From the NCBI GenBank assembly GCA_013146195.2, contig CM028379.1, positions 104,791,226 to 104,855,225 of the forward strand: a stretch of DNA of 64,000 bases, in the 5' to 3' direction. A model generated the notes under the pieces. That model was not told the origin of the DNA. It did not search any database and saw only the letters and a list, made by a program, of their open reading frames with translations. Position numbers and translations under genes: made by a program. Of the stretch, positions 21,622-34,198 are shown piece by piece. Position 1 is the stretch's first letter; every line of letters starts with the position of its first letter. The stretch is from Codonopsis lanceolata. Its lineage: Eukaryota > Streptophyta > Magnoliopsida > Asterales > Campanulaceae.

Positions 21622-22960
21622 CTGAAATAGTGAATTATTAATACCATTGATAACAAAATAAGTTTTTTTTTTCAAATAAAACTCATACCACAACGATGTT
21701 AATAAAAACGTTAAGTTTTAAACTATTTCACACTAAAAAGTTTAATTGTGGGACTTCTTGGATGAACAAATTATTTTTGAGACTTTTTGGATATGCGAAA
21801 TTTATTCACTCGACTTTTTGGTATTTTTCCCATAAAATATTTTTTTCTTGAATTCAATCTATGAAAATTAAGCAATTAATTAAATCTTAATAAAAAGGAA
21901 GTTAATTATAGAGAAATACACATGTCCTCTTGGCCCTAAAACATGCCAAGTTAATGTATTGCACCCCTAAGAACCGTAAGACCAGTAGAAAGTAAACACC
22001 GTTATAATAAACCCATCTGGGGATTCTTACACAGCAGTAGTTTCAAAAACATTTTCTCACTTTCATATCTTGTAACCGAAAGCTCAATTTATAAAATACA
22101 AACTCACAAAACGTAAGAGTTCACACCTATTGTAATTCCGGCGACAAAAGCTATGTCCACCATCTTGATGGAGATATGTTGGTGAGTTCATTGTTTTTTA
22201 AATTTTATTTTATGATGTACTTTTTATCATTTAAAAATAGGTAGTAGGCTCGTTCTTATTGAAAAACTTTTTGGAAGGATGTTAAAGATTTGACAAACTG
22301 GCCTGAGTAAAAATCACATATATATATATATTGCTCATTAAGTTAGACTTATATATTTACGATTTATTTACGACTTAAACTCGCGGCTCTCCAATTGTTA
22401 ACATATAACAGACTCACAATTTTTTTTTTATCTCAATTTATAGATTTTGTTTTGTTATTATAAAAAGTACAACTAAAGCACCAGATCTATGTATTTTTAA
22501 GATATATTTTCTAGATATGTTATAATTTACTTGGGCTAACATACAATATCATCATATTTTACTTGATTTCAAAATTTATTGAAAAATAATAGTATATGTG
22601 TTTTAGTGAAAGAAAACTTTGCCCTAGCATTTTTTTTTAAATCAACAACATCGTTCTACAAAATTTACATAAATTACAATTATGATAATATTGTTGTTTA
22701 AGCATTTGATATTAGACTAAAAATCCTGCCAGAGTTTTGGATAAACTACTTTGGTGCAACAACCAAATTTTATTCTATTTTCCTATTCATTTTGGTTATG
22801 TATAGTTTAGTTGAAAGAAATATATGTTGTGTGTTTTACGCACGGGTACAAACACTAGTTTTTCATAATATTTCATATTTATCCTCCACTTGTGTTGTAA
22901 GTATATTGCTTGTGATTAAGTATTTTTGTAATTTTGAAATTTTATAATTATGACTCCAAT

Positions 22961-25542
22961 TGTAATACCCTAGATTCTGGCATGCTTGATTTGTGCTTCA
23001 TTGCATACATTCATAATCATCATAAGTATGTTTACTTAGCTCATGTATATACTGGGATGCAATAGCATATTTGTTGATATCATTTCCATGCTCATGTATA
23101 TATATTGTTGGATACACATGTAGAAGTGTTAGAGGTCATTCATAACATCTTTAACATGTTTAAAGTCTTGATTGAATGCTTTTTGAATCAACGATTTAGT
23201 TGTTGGTTTACTTGTCCTTGTTTTCCTTCTTCGTGTGAGATGTTCGGGGATTGTTTGTATATGTTCTGTGAGAGTTCTGGGCCTACTTTGATTGAGGTTT
23301 AAGTCTTGTATGTTTTGGTTATGAGTTTGGGGTCCTTTGGGGTTGATTCATAGACCATTTGGCATAGTTTGAGTTTGCGATCGCATGAGGGAAGGACCTT
23401 GCCCCCGCAAGGTCGACAGAGAAGTCACCAAATTTGTGCATAGGAGGATGCGGTCGCATGCCTTAGGGCCATGCGATCGTATGGTTCCTGATACAGCTTT
23501 GTGATGTTTTGATTTGTGAACCTATTTGTATATTCTAACCTCACTAAAACCCACCCTAATCACTCCCTAAACGTTCCTAATTAGTCCTAAGGCTATCCTA
23601 ACTTGATTACTTAGTTTTAAGTGTGATCTAAATGGGTGTATTTGGAGAGATTAGCCACTAAAATCTGATTACAACTTACCACATGGGTTTGACACATGTC
23701 CCACTAAGGTTTTGACTCCACAAAGACCACAAAATCTACCTTTGTGACTTCATTTGCAGCCATTGCTTCCAAAAAAAACATGAGAAAGGGTTGCCATGGA
23801 GATTGAGTGAGTCCTTGGTTGATTTGCCTTGGCTTCCATAGCCACACTTATTCATTTTTCAAACTGAAACCATAGAAACAAATAGCTTGTCGAGGAGTCT
23901 ACTTCTATCCGATCATATTTTCATTTTCATTTTCATTGCTTGTGTGAAGATTTCATGTAAGTTACTACATCTCTTCTTTTGGGTTTTGGGCTCATTGACC
24001 CTAAGGAAAACAAAGTGTTTGCCATTTGAGGTCAATGAGTACACATATATGTTTTACATGTCTATATCTTGTATTTTTTGGAAATGTGAACTTGTTAGAA
24101 TCATATGTAGGTTGATTTTTATGATTGTTGAAGTATGTTATTACCCGTCACCATGTGTAGTTAGGATTGTGAGCATGCTAGAATAAATTTCTATCTTGGG
24201 ATACATGTTTGTAATGTGATTATTGGCTTGAAATGTTATACATTGATTTATGAATTCTACTTGGGAGTTTTGTTGGGTAATTGTGGGTTGTTGACCTTGA
24301 GAATTTATCTAGGAATACTAGCTAATGACTTTAGACGGGTGATGTTGCATATAGCTTTCATGCCCTAGAAAATTGAAAGTGTTGAAATGACTCAACATAG
24401 TTAACTATTGGATTAGTATGACTATAGAGAACTACATACTTAAGTCCTATGGAATTTGGGATTTGTTTGATGGAGGTTAAGCCTCCGGGCATGTTAGTGT
24501 ATAAAGAACACTTGGGTATTAGAGATTTAATGTTATTTCTCTAATGTGTTTACATGCTAGTTAGCAATGAAATGCATGATTATTTTATTGTAGAATACAT
24601 ACCTACTTGATTGGCTGAGTGTGTTCTTCCATACTCTTCTTTTGTTTGAGCATGTGAATCTATATTACTTGTGATTGGGTTTGAGTCCATGGCGGGATGA
24701 TGCATCTTCTTCACGAATTGTGGGATTCGTGATCGCGATGGATCGCCGTGCTGGGTTTACACACACCCCTCCATCGATGGCCATGGTGGGGATGTAGCTG
24801 ATCATTGTTGTCGTAATAAACATAACCTTGATAGCTATGGAACTCGAGCGGGGAATGTTTCGAGGACGTCGATACCACGAATTGGGTATCGAGAACACAT
24901 TTGATTTGCACGTGTTTTGCAGGAGCTACACGGCATGAGCAGAATTGGGTATCATATCTTCCTTTATGTGATTTATTTTACGTGCACTTATATGAAACAA
25001 TGTGCTACGTGAATATAATATGTCTATTGCGATTGTTTAATGAAATGTTATAATATATTGATAACATGATTCATATGATACTTGAACATGATGCCATGAC
25101 ATGTAGTTAAATTTAGTAGCTTACTAAGTCTTTACGACTTACTCCGCTTTTTTTGTTTTCCTTAGATCCGAGTCGAGCGAATGGTTCGAAGTAAGTTCGC
25201 AGGGTCTTCGGTTGTTATGGAGCTTTTGAGAAGGTTGCTACCGTGTGTAATGTTTAGTTGTCTTTCTTTTGGCAAGGACGTTTGGGAAGTAAAGTTATGT
25301 AAACTTTACAATAGGTAGCAAGACTTGTATTTGTGTATTTGGTACTTGTGTAAAATGATAGTACTTAATCCTTTGTGAGCCGACTTGTGTTAGTCGTGCC
25401 ATGTTTATATGAGTTATCTTATTTCCATCAAGTTTAATTATATGTTGGTTTTGTTGGTTATGCTTGTTCTCTGGCATGTGTAACCGTTGAGTGTTTAGAC
25501 TAGAGTTGTAGACTTAGTTTAATGTTGGGTTCTGGCTGTAAC
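22961..25542 (+). repeat. Tekay-like solo LTR, left part (about 2.6 kb)
   Basis: Starts TGTAATACCCTAGATTCTGG after flank CCAAT (22956-22960). The long LTR body has the usual chromoviral (Tekay/Del) character: 'acttactccgctttttttg...ttccttagatccgag', then a G/T-rich 3' part. It stops at the 5-bp flank of the Athila insertion (GTCAC 25543-25547) and resumes at 47881. There is no internal region on either side, so it is a solo LTR. The open frames inside are short and not conserved-looking. Confidence 0.7.
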
Positions 25543-25547
25543 GTCAC

Positions 25548-27068
25548 TGATGACTTGGTTTATTTATGTTATTTAATAGTATAACAGGTGGTTATTATTG
25601 TACGTGTAAAATATTGTGTCACGTGTTTTGAATATTTTGGCCGAGAGATCTACCATCTCTTGTGTCGTGTTTAGTATGGAGTTTGTTAGCTCGGGCGCCA
25701 TTGTATTATTTTCTTCCGCATTTGTTTGAGTTGTCAGCGTATTGCTGACGTGTGTCAAATCGTCAAAGTTAATTATCCTACTTCCTTAATAACGAGTATA
25801 AGGTAGTCGGGATCTTATCCACAGGGAACGTTATACTTATTCCTTTTTAGAATTTCACTAAGTAATAAAAAGATTGAATTGAGATTTTTAATTAACTAAG
25901 AATTGACTGACATACTAATTAAATCAAAAATTAAAGATTTCAATTAAACTAACAAATTAAAACTTGATTAAATTCAATAAAGTAAAAGTCCAGTCAATGA
26001 ACCAATTTCCATCTTGTATTTTATTACTGATCATAGATGCAAAAATTTCTCATTTCATCATAAATAAACTGGTTATAAGCATCAACAAACGCCTAACACT
26101 AAATCTCTCATTACCGTGTTGATAATCAAGAGAAGCTCGTTAACTATCGTCTAACTGAATTACAACCCTCGAGACGCTCGTAAGATTTAATAATCTTGAT
26201 TGCATTAAGAAGAGAGAGACCTGATTCAAAGCCATGCATATTGAAGCAATATCATGTAACTAAGATTATTCGTTCCCGTAAACTATTACAGATCAACAGT
26301 GATAACTAGCCATAAACTATTATGTTAATTAATATTCTGACCACAAACATCAAATAAACATAATAATCATACAACGTGCTAAATGGAGAACGAACAAATA
26401 TTTGTAACTAAACAAAGATTAATTCTATTAGATCTCACAGTAGTAAAAATGTTAGAGACTTAATTATTCATTGACTGGAACTAAGTGATTAGCTACTAAA
26501 CATAATTAAATTAACTTACAAAAACCAAGAGTAAAATGTTTTCAGCAAGTGTTGTTGAACTAAAGAAAGACTACAATTCTTCTCTCCACTTTCTCTCCCA
26601 AAATATGTGTTACTCTCCTTCCTAATTGACTGATTCCTTCCAGCAAGTCCCAGCCTATAAATATGATCTCCTTTTCCCCCCACTAAGGCCACTACTTGGC
26701 AATTTTCTACCAATAGTTAACTCCCTAAAACTACTAAATAACTACTCTAGCAGTTTTCCTTTTTACAAGAAATAAGTTAGGAACATAAAATAATTCTCTA
26801 ACTTCCCAGAATATCTTTTGGACTGTCTGGACAGTCCTTCAGTAAGTTGAACAACAATTTCAATCTCGGACATTAAATAGCACGTGCCCACGCGACATCA
26901 CATAATTCTTATTTTTCTTGCAATCCAACACTTTTACTTCATTTTTTCTTTTGTCGGCTCCCTTCACACCTACAATCATCAGCAAGCACAAAGTAGCCAA
27001 AAGTGTAATATTTACTCTATAATTAATCACAAAATCAACTAACAATATCACACAAATGCGCTCTTATC
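25548..27068 (-). repeat. Athila 3' LTR
   Basis: On the minus strand it begins TGATAAGAGCGCATTTG at 27068, directly after the PPT. From about 25807 to 27068 it matches the 5' LTR (46540-47875) closely, for example both contain 'gatctccttttcccccactaaggccactacttgg' in line with one another. The segment 25548-25806 has no counterpart in the other LTR, where the junction is deleted, so the left boundary rests on the TGAT end and the near-duplicate flank. Confidence 0.75.
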
Positions 27069-27083
27069 AAAATTCCCCCATAC
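27069..27083 (-). other. Polypurine tract of Athila
   Basis: On the minus strand it reads ATGGGGGAATTTT right before TGATAAG. The preceding phrase 'gcttgaggacaagc' (27091-27110, minus) is a hallmark of Athila-type elements just upstream of the PPT. Confidence 0.88.
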
Positions 27084-28399
27084 GTAAACGATGCTTGTCC
27101 TCAAGCATCCTGAATCTGTATATATCTGACTGTCCCTAATCTAGACAACTTATGAAAATCAGACATTACTCCAATGCATGTATTTCAATGTGCATTATCA
27201 TATGGAAACTCGAAATTCAATCAAAGTGATGGGCATCTTAAAATGTTTCAATATAGATTGACTCACATGTCTCCAAAAGTATCCTTCAACACCTACATAT
27301 GCATGTCTCAACCATTCTCACATAGGCACTCATTCACTCCAGTGTTTAAACAAGGCTATGTATAATTAAGCACTCAAATCAACACGATGGAAGGAAATTA
27401 CCATAAGCTTGCAAAGAAAGTGCACTAAGGAATTACTCATGAATTACTCATAGCTCAACCATCTCTGAATATCTCCACATGAAGCCTAAACCCTTAATCA
27501 TAGCGTGACTAAAAGTGCACATTCGAACTTGACTTTAGTCCTGTTTTTTCTGAACTAGTTTGGTCTGCTGCTACAAACTTCTATTTCCTTTTCTTTTATT
27601 TTATTTCTTTTTGGTTTTTTTTTTCATTTACAGCAACTACAGATGAATTGAAACTTTTATTTACATACATAACTCAACATAACCAAACCTAATTTCTCCT
27701 TTTGCTTGCACCAAACACGATTCACTCAATTTAAAGCTCCAACACACATACAAGATTGAGACTATGATTCACATGATACTCTTGCAATTCTTGACATCAA
27801 GTTAAGAAAAAAGAGCATCAAATAGCTAAAGGTTCATTGAAATTTGGTTAAAAGAAATAAATGGGTAAGGCTCAAAAGGGTTAACTAAAGGGTAACATTA
27901 ATGGGTATGATAAAAAAAAAGATAGCTAAAAGTGGGTGATTCCTAAATGCCTTAATCATATTGGTGCACGAACTCATTGGTGTGACCTCGAAATGTATAC
28001 AAGATGCAAGTTCTAGAATTTACACACGCGTGTGAGAAACACTCAAAGAACAACCGAGAGCAAAGTGTATGAAATGCTCCATATTTGGCCCAAAAACTCA
28101 CTTAAAAAAGGCTAAGAGTCAACAACACTTGCATACATAACAGTTGAAGGAATATTTTTGAAACATGTTGTTAATCTAAAGCAGAAAAATTTCAACATGC
28201 CCATCATGTTTCAAGAATTTCTCATTTCAAAATGAGAATGCACATAAAAACACAAACACCCCAACAACATCATTAATCAAATCAGAACAAAAATACCCAA
28301 AAAGCATGCATCCCCCCCCCCACACCTAAATGATACATTGTCCCCAATGAATCACACAAAAATATCAGGCCAAAAGAATAGGGGAGCAAGACAACTTCA
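27084..28399 (-). other. Athila 3' non-coding region
   Basis: About 1.3 kb between the extra ORF and the PPT. No credible open frame. It holds T/C runs (27590-27630) and a C9 run at about 28312-28321. Confidence 0.6.
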
Positions 28400-29818
28400 T
28401 TAGCAAGAGGACAGAGCAGGCGGAGGCTGGAAACCAACAAACTCAAAATAAGCAAGTAACATTGCTTGAAGATGTTGCTGGTCGGCAGCAATTCGTTGCA
28501 CAGTAGCCTTGAGTTCCCTTAAATTTGAGTCATGTGTGGAAGACGGGCCAACAATACCTGCAGGAATAGAAGCCTGCTCGGGTGGAGGAACACCCGGTTG
28601 AGAAGAAGGATTATTGTCATCAACCAAAGTAATCAACCCCATGCGATACAAACACTTAATATCCAAAGGGTCACATTGACAGGCAACATTTAAATCATGA
28701 CTCTGCAGATTGAGTAAGCCCAAGTTTACAACCAATAAAGTAATAACCGAACCCAAACTCAAAGGGCGACTTTTTTTCTTCAAACCTAAGACAAATTGAC
28801 TAGCCAACCAATAACCCAAATTAACCTTGGAGCAAATGTTTAAACCATCTTTACGACAAGAAAAACTATAAGCCAAAAACTTTTGATTTATTTGTAAAGC
28901 ATGATCCTTAAGAAAAATAAATTTCGAACAACTGAGATTATAAGGCTCCCCGTCATTGGAAAGAGTACTCCACACCTGAATACAATTAGAATCAAATTGT
29001 TCACTATATTCACACAGGGCACTGGCCCTCTCTGTACTCAAAGCAGCACCAAATAAAAAATGCAAAGCATCATTAAAAGCATTGAGCGACAAATTAAAAT
29101 ATTTACCCATCAAACGAAACCTAATCAAATTAGGTGTATCAGCATTAAAATTATCATGGATGTTAAAAGTAAAGGTACAGTAAAATTCCCTTGTCAGCTC
29201 ATCAAAAGCAGGGTAGTCCAAAACCCAATAATTATCCCATCCTATATCATGCATGAAATTTGCAATTCTCCTAGACATATCCAGTGTAGTCAAAGTTGGA
29301 ATATGAAAACACTTACCAGGAATTATCCTTCGAGAAAGAATATCCGGGCTTCGCTTAATTGAAGGCTTGATGTTCAAATTCAAACACCCACCCAAATGCA
29401 ATACCGGCTGCAATACAACCTTTCCCTTTGACACACGCGACTGTTAGCGAGACAAATGAGGGAACAATGACATTGGCAATGCCATTGTTACATGTGGCTG
29501 CTCGAAGCGAGGCGGTGGACTGACTGGAGATGGAGGATTGTGCTCAATTTCCATAGGAGGTGAAGACAAAGAACGTGCCCTTACAGGACGCGTTGACTGA
29601 GGAGAAGACGCAAGGCTCAAATTACCAGAAGAAGGAGAAGATTCAGGAGGCGAATCATATGACTCAGGTGAGGAACGCGAGACTGAAGAAAAATTAGAGG
29701 TAGAAATCTCCACTGTTTCTTTGGTAGCCGCTATTACCCAACGGGGAACTACCGCAAGCAAGCGGCTGAAACGTCGCCGCGGTGCCATTAATGGAGCAGG
29801 GCGTTGCTTGGGAGCCAT
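28400..29818 (-). pseudogene. Athila additional ORF (ATHILA ORF-type / env position)
   Basis: Starts at ATG 29818 (MAPKQRPAPLMAPRRRFSRLL) with a serine/proline-rich N-terminal part of about 125 residues. It then meets one premature stop near 29441 and continues in frame to 28400 as 344 more codons. The second part has the pattern known from the ATHILA ORF-1 / putative plant transposon protein family: YPAFDELTREFYCTF, then RFRLMGKYFNLSLNAFNDAL, then CSKFIFLKDH. A glutamine-rich helix (LKATVQRIAADQQHLQAMLL) lies near the C-terminus. The role of this protein is unknown. Apart from the single stop it is the best-preserved frame of the element. Confidence 0.75.
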
Positions 29819-29972
29819 GGAGCTTGAAGAATGACAACACAACAATGGAAGATGGCTCACTTGAAGGAGATGAAGAGAAATGGCACTGAATTTTGGAAAA
29901 AAAAGGGAATTGAGGGTGAAAACCACAAAGATGAAAATTAGGGATTTTAACCCCCTGCTCGTTCTCCCTCAC

Positions 29973-30267
29973 TATTCATCCACTTTTTTCCTCTTTTTGT
30001 TCTTTTGATAACTGACCCCCTGTAGTTTCAACTTAAAAGAAAAAATTGTCCTTCCTGATTTGTAAAAAACCTACTCCCACTAACTCATTCAAAACACTAT
30101 GTGTATCTTTTTCCTGTAAAATTACACACCTGCTGCTACAAATAAAACTAAAAATAGAATGAAAAACAATAAAGAAATAAATTTAACCTAGAAAAATAAG
30201 AAATTAAAGCATAAAAAAAACTTTGGGTTGCCTCCCAATTAGCGCCGCTATTTAACGTCTGTAGCTA
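29973..30267 (-). other. Spacer between integrase end and extra ORF
   Basis: The 'gggttgcctcccaattagcgc' block (30226-30250) found after pol in many Athila-type elements is present. No coding sequence. Confidence 0.55.
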
Positions 30268-30515
30268 GACCCAACGCCTACCCTTGACATTACTCGTAAA
30301 TAGGATAGGCCAAAGTGATTTCCTCAACAGTTTTAGAGACATCAAAACTTTCATAATACGACTTCAACCGAGTACCATTGACCTTGAAAACCTTATGAGT
30401 GTGTAAACTCTGAATCTAAAAAAAAAACCATTCGACAAAACACTCACTACTACATATGGACCAGTCCAGCAAGACCTCGATTTTCGTGGCATCAATTTTA
30501 ATCGCGAGTTGAAAA
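30268..30515 (-). pseudogene. pol: Integrase C-terminal tail, separated by insertion
   Basis: Minus-strand sequence 'SRLKLMPRKSRSCWTGPYVV' followed by FKVNGTRLK- and ITLAYPIYE-like residues in shifting frames. This is the end of the Athila pol polyprotein (the TGPY/FKVNG motifs follow integrase in this family). It was split from the rest of integrase (34199-35268) by the copia solo LTR, whose AAAGA target duplication lies at the junction. Confidence 0.7.
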
Positions 30516-30682
30516 AAAGATGTTAGAATATGCTCATTGATGAATAATTTATCACTTTGTATATTCTGAATATTTTGATTTACTTGTTCCCATTACCGTG
30601 TGTCATAACAAGTGGTTAAAAGGTCTGCATATCGGTTAGTGCGACAGCTTGTTTTACAACACATAGGTCTTAGGTTAGGTTG

Positions 30683-32341
30683 TGTGGGTTCCCCGGGATG
30701 CAACCGTGCGTCGCGCGCCCTTGGATGGGGGTGCACGTACGTGCGGAAGCGGGACACCACGCTTTCCATTCCACCCTCCCTTGTTTAGGGGAGGACGAAA
30801 TTAAAAATGCGGAAAGGGTGCTGTTTTTAAAAGCGCGTTGAATACGCCTCGGTAACTTCAGTGAATTTTTGGTCCAATATGGAGCTTTGGGTTTTCTATA
30901 TCAATTTATCCCTTTTTTAAGGGATACCAGGATATAGGAATACATCACCCTTTTTTAGGGAAAAACGGGAAAGTGCAAGAAAGGAGTGTTGCGAGGCCCC
31001 ACTATGGATTTTATGAAAATAGCCTTATGGCCTATTTCGGATCACTATGGGTGCTTTGGGTTTTCTATATCAAGTTATCCCTTTTTTAGGGGATACCAGT
31101 ATATAGGAATACATCACCCTTTTATTCTCATTTTCCCTTTTTTATGGGAAAACGGAAAAGTGTAAGAAAGGAGTGTTGCGAGGCCCCACTGGATCCAAAA
31201 TGTTTTATAGAGTCGTCATCTTTATTTTAAGAAAGAAATAAAGCAAAACAAAAAAGAAAAGAAAAACCAGAGATTGCAAAAAAACGGTTTCGAAGGCTAA
31301 GTTACGAGTTGGGAAGGTGCTAGGCACTCAACTCGCCCTTTCGGTTTCAAAAACGATTTTTGGCTAAAGTATGCTTTTTGTTATATTTATCTAGCAAATA
31401 AATAATGCATTAAAAGACAGGAAATAAAAGCAAATACATCCATGGCTACATTATTTACGGACTTGCGGCCGTCTCTTTATAATAATCACAAATACATTTA
31501 AAAATATTTGGCCATAATAACAACTCTTTTAAATAGTATTTCCTAACTAAATCCGGGCAGCAGAACAACTTATATTTTTACATTGGGCCGGATTTGAAAA
31601 TAACTTTTACAAAAGAAACGCCCTTAAAGGCTTTTACCTTTTAGAGCGTGGTGTGCTCGCTATGTCCTTCTCGAGAGAGAGAGTCTTTTTTTTTTATGCT
31701 GCTGCTGCTGCGGTTTTGGGCAGAGTAACGGCTTGTTTTTGGTGGTTTTGGCCTTTTCACTCGGGCAGAGCAACTACTCTTTCTGAGGTTTTTGGACCGG
31801 GGAAATAGGGTGAATTCCTAACTAGAGGGCTAGGGATCACTTTGATTGGTTGGTTTTGCTTTTGACGGAGTTTTGGCAGGGTTTCGAGGCTTTATAGGAG
31901 GATCACTCCATATCTCACTTCGCTCACTATTTTCTCTCAGCGTAACAACGACGCAGAGAGTTTGTGATCACTGATCGGTGTGTTAAAGGCGGACCCTGAG
32001 CTCTCTATTTATAGGTTGGAAAAGGGACTCATCGGGGAATTCTTTTTCTCTCAGTGGGCTTAAATTCCTTGTACACCGCGCATCACAAGCTGCACATTGC
32101 GTTAACTGGGAGGCACCCTGTAGCACCTTGGGCGCTGCGCCAAGGCCCCCTTATGGCAGCGCCAAGGCACTATTCCCACTTCTAATTTTGACGCTTTAGC
32201 CCCTGCATTTTACTGTTTTGCGTATCCTGCTTTCCCTTTTGCATTTCTAAATCCTGTAACTTGACATTTGTTAAGTTTTAACAGTTCTTGATATCACATG
32301 CCAGAGTTACATACCAGGGGTACGAAATTGGGGTGTCTACA
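30683..32341 (-). mobile_element. Solo LTR of the Tat/Ogre-like family, nested
   Basis: On the minus strand it begins TGTAGACACCCCAATTTCGT at 32341 and ends near 30683 (...GGAACCCACA). Flanks GGTTG (30678-30682) and GGTTT (32342-32346) are a probable target duplication with one mismatch. The start, the CCCTTTTTTAGGG-type phrases (30905-31150) and the 'gaaaacgg.aaagtg.aagaaagg' blocks match the LTRs of the 11-kb element at 49791-60872. It sits inside the copia solo LTR. Confidence 0.85.
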
Positions 32342-32410
32342 GGTTTTCCTAATCTAGTCCTACCTTCTTGCTGATGATCAACAGACTAGCAATTCATATG
32401 AACCAACACT

Positions 32411-32600
32411 AGCAGACTTCTTGTAGCGTCAAAGGTCTATGAAAGACTCGTCACCAGCAGACTTGTCATATGCACCAAAGAATACCTTGCAGACTCGCCA
32501 ACAGCAGACTTGTTGTAGTGTCAAAGGTCTTCGAAAGACTCGTCACCAGCAGACTTGCCATGTGCACCAAAGAATACTTTTAAGACTCACCACCAGCAAA
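32411..32600. repeat. 92-bp tandem duplication in the copia solo LTR
   Basis: Two consecutive copies start 'agcagacttcttgtagcg' (32411) and 'agcagacttgttgtagtg' (32503), each continuing 'tcaaaggtct..gaaagactcgtc'. A partial third copy follows. Confidence 0.85.
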
Positions 32601-34198
32601 CATGCTATGGTTTGATTGTTTATACCAGCAGCCAGCAGTCCTCTCTTGCAGAAGACTCACTTCTCTGGACCTAATATCTCACTAGCAGACTTGGCTCTGC
32701 ACGTGCTACAAAGAGACGAGACTGTAGTAGATCAAGACAAGACAAAAATATCCAAGCCTCAAAATTCATTCAAATCTTTATAAAGCCTAACATCTCTGAT
32801 ACTGCATGACTCTCTCTCTCTCTCTCACTCATGTGGTTTGGAAAAGTCAAAAGAATCTACTTTATTGTATAGACCACCTGACAGTGCATCAACGAATCAG
32901 ACCCATCCTTCAGAGACTTATCATACAGCCTAACAAGGTAATAGTTCGAAGATATAAAGAACATAGTCTTTTACCCAACAGCTAAAGATCAATCGAACCA
33001 CATCTTTATTCATCAGTCCTCAAAGACAAATCACTCAATGAATAAAGAAATCTATCCACAGATCTCAACGATCAAAAACTCCCTGGTCTATAAAAGAAAT
33101 CCTTCATTCTCTTCAACATAAGTGATTGACGAACGAATTAATCGTGAATCAAAGACACCTGCAACAAGAACCTCTTCGTCAAAAAACTGTGAGATCTACA
33201 AAGAGATCGTCTTCACCAACGCATCTCAGATCTCCACAGAAGATTGCAACGAGCGAACCCAGGCCTTAGCAAATCACTCTCTGTGGATTGTTAAGAAGAA
33301 AAGTATTGGAGAAGAAGAAGAGATCATAAATATCTATAGACAGGTGTCTGTATATATTGCATTCAGGACTTTATTCCTAAAGTTAGAGGTCAAGCTCTTG
33401 GATCAATTTAAAGATAAATATTAAGATGTTACCCAAGGAAAATGATGAGTTGTTTGTATACATTGCATTCATATCTTCAGATTTGTACTCCATTGCAAAT
33501 GTTGTTGATTGTTCAATAAATGATCATCATAGAAGGTCGACTGCTCTACACTCATCCGTTCAAATAATTCTTATCTGAACGACCTTGAAAATTGCCTTCT
33601 CATATTTGTTTCTCGTTCTCATCTCCTATTGCTTTCTTTACTTAAGAATTTATCTATGAATGATTAAGTAAAGATTAAGATTTGGAACGACGAGGACATA
33701 AATACATCATAGAGAGTCTAGGTTGATGTATTATGTAATTTATCTTTGAATAAATTTAAAAGTTCTTTCAAATGATTCATCTTTCATTATTCAGTCTTTA
33801 CCTCTCTATGAGCTTTCAGAAATGGACTTATTCTTAAAAAGCAGTTCTCTAATGATTTCCTAAATCTGAATTTGGAAGAAGGATTAAGTGTGCTGTTGTT
33901 TTGAACATATATTCGTGTGCAGCCACTTAAGACTTCTCTGAATCTAAGCCTTACAATTTCCACTGCTTAAACTCTTTCAAATAGGCTTTTGATTTACTGG
34001 CAGTTCACCAGCAGAGTTCATTACTCGGCTAAGAGCAAGTCTACTGTTTCGTGTTACCAGTAGACATGCTCATCGTGTTAACTGCCTATGCCGTTAAAAC
34101 CTACACTTTGAATACAAGAAGAAAAGTTTTTAACTGGCATCATAGGTTATTCACCCCCCCTTAAGCCTATTTGAGCATCATTGTGGACCAACAAAAGA

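Larger units (their letters stand above)
20445..22858. mobile_element. Helitron-like ends around an AT-rich segment
   Basis: CTAG at 20445-20448 is followed by a 'cacccacgcgatgcacgg' hairpin-like block (a minus-strand 3' end). At the other side, 'gtgttttacgcacgggtacaaacactag' ends at 22858 (a plus-strand 3' end). Both look like Helitron 3' termini, facing outward, so there are probably two partial or head-to-head copies rather than one element. No TC 5' end was identified. Near 22150-22193 'atgtccaccatcttgatggag' ends at a good GTGAGT splice site, possibly a captured first exon, but no partner exon was seen. Confidence 0.4.
30521..34193 (+). mobile_element. Copia (SIRE-like) solo LTR, split by another solo LTR
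   Basis: Starts TGTTAGAATATGC and ends ...GGACCAACA, flanked by a perfect 5-bp duplication AAAGA (30516-30520 and 34194-34198). The 3' part has 'gttattcacccccccttaagcc', typical of SIRE-type LTR ends. Net length without the nested insertion is about 2.0 kb. No internal domain is present. A TATA-like 'ctataaaag' is at about 33091. Confidence 0.85.

Noticed and set aside
24665..25758. Small minus-strand ORFs in 24.6-25.8 kb
   Set aside because: They lie in the Tekay-like and Athila LTRs, on varying frames, and show no family features.
26516..26713. Small ORF in the Athila 3' LTR whose C-terminal 40 residues recur in the 5' LTR (47316-47522)
   Set aside because: Similarity follows from the LTR duplication; the N-terminal parts differ by frameshift, so no protein-level conservation is shown.
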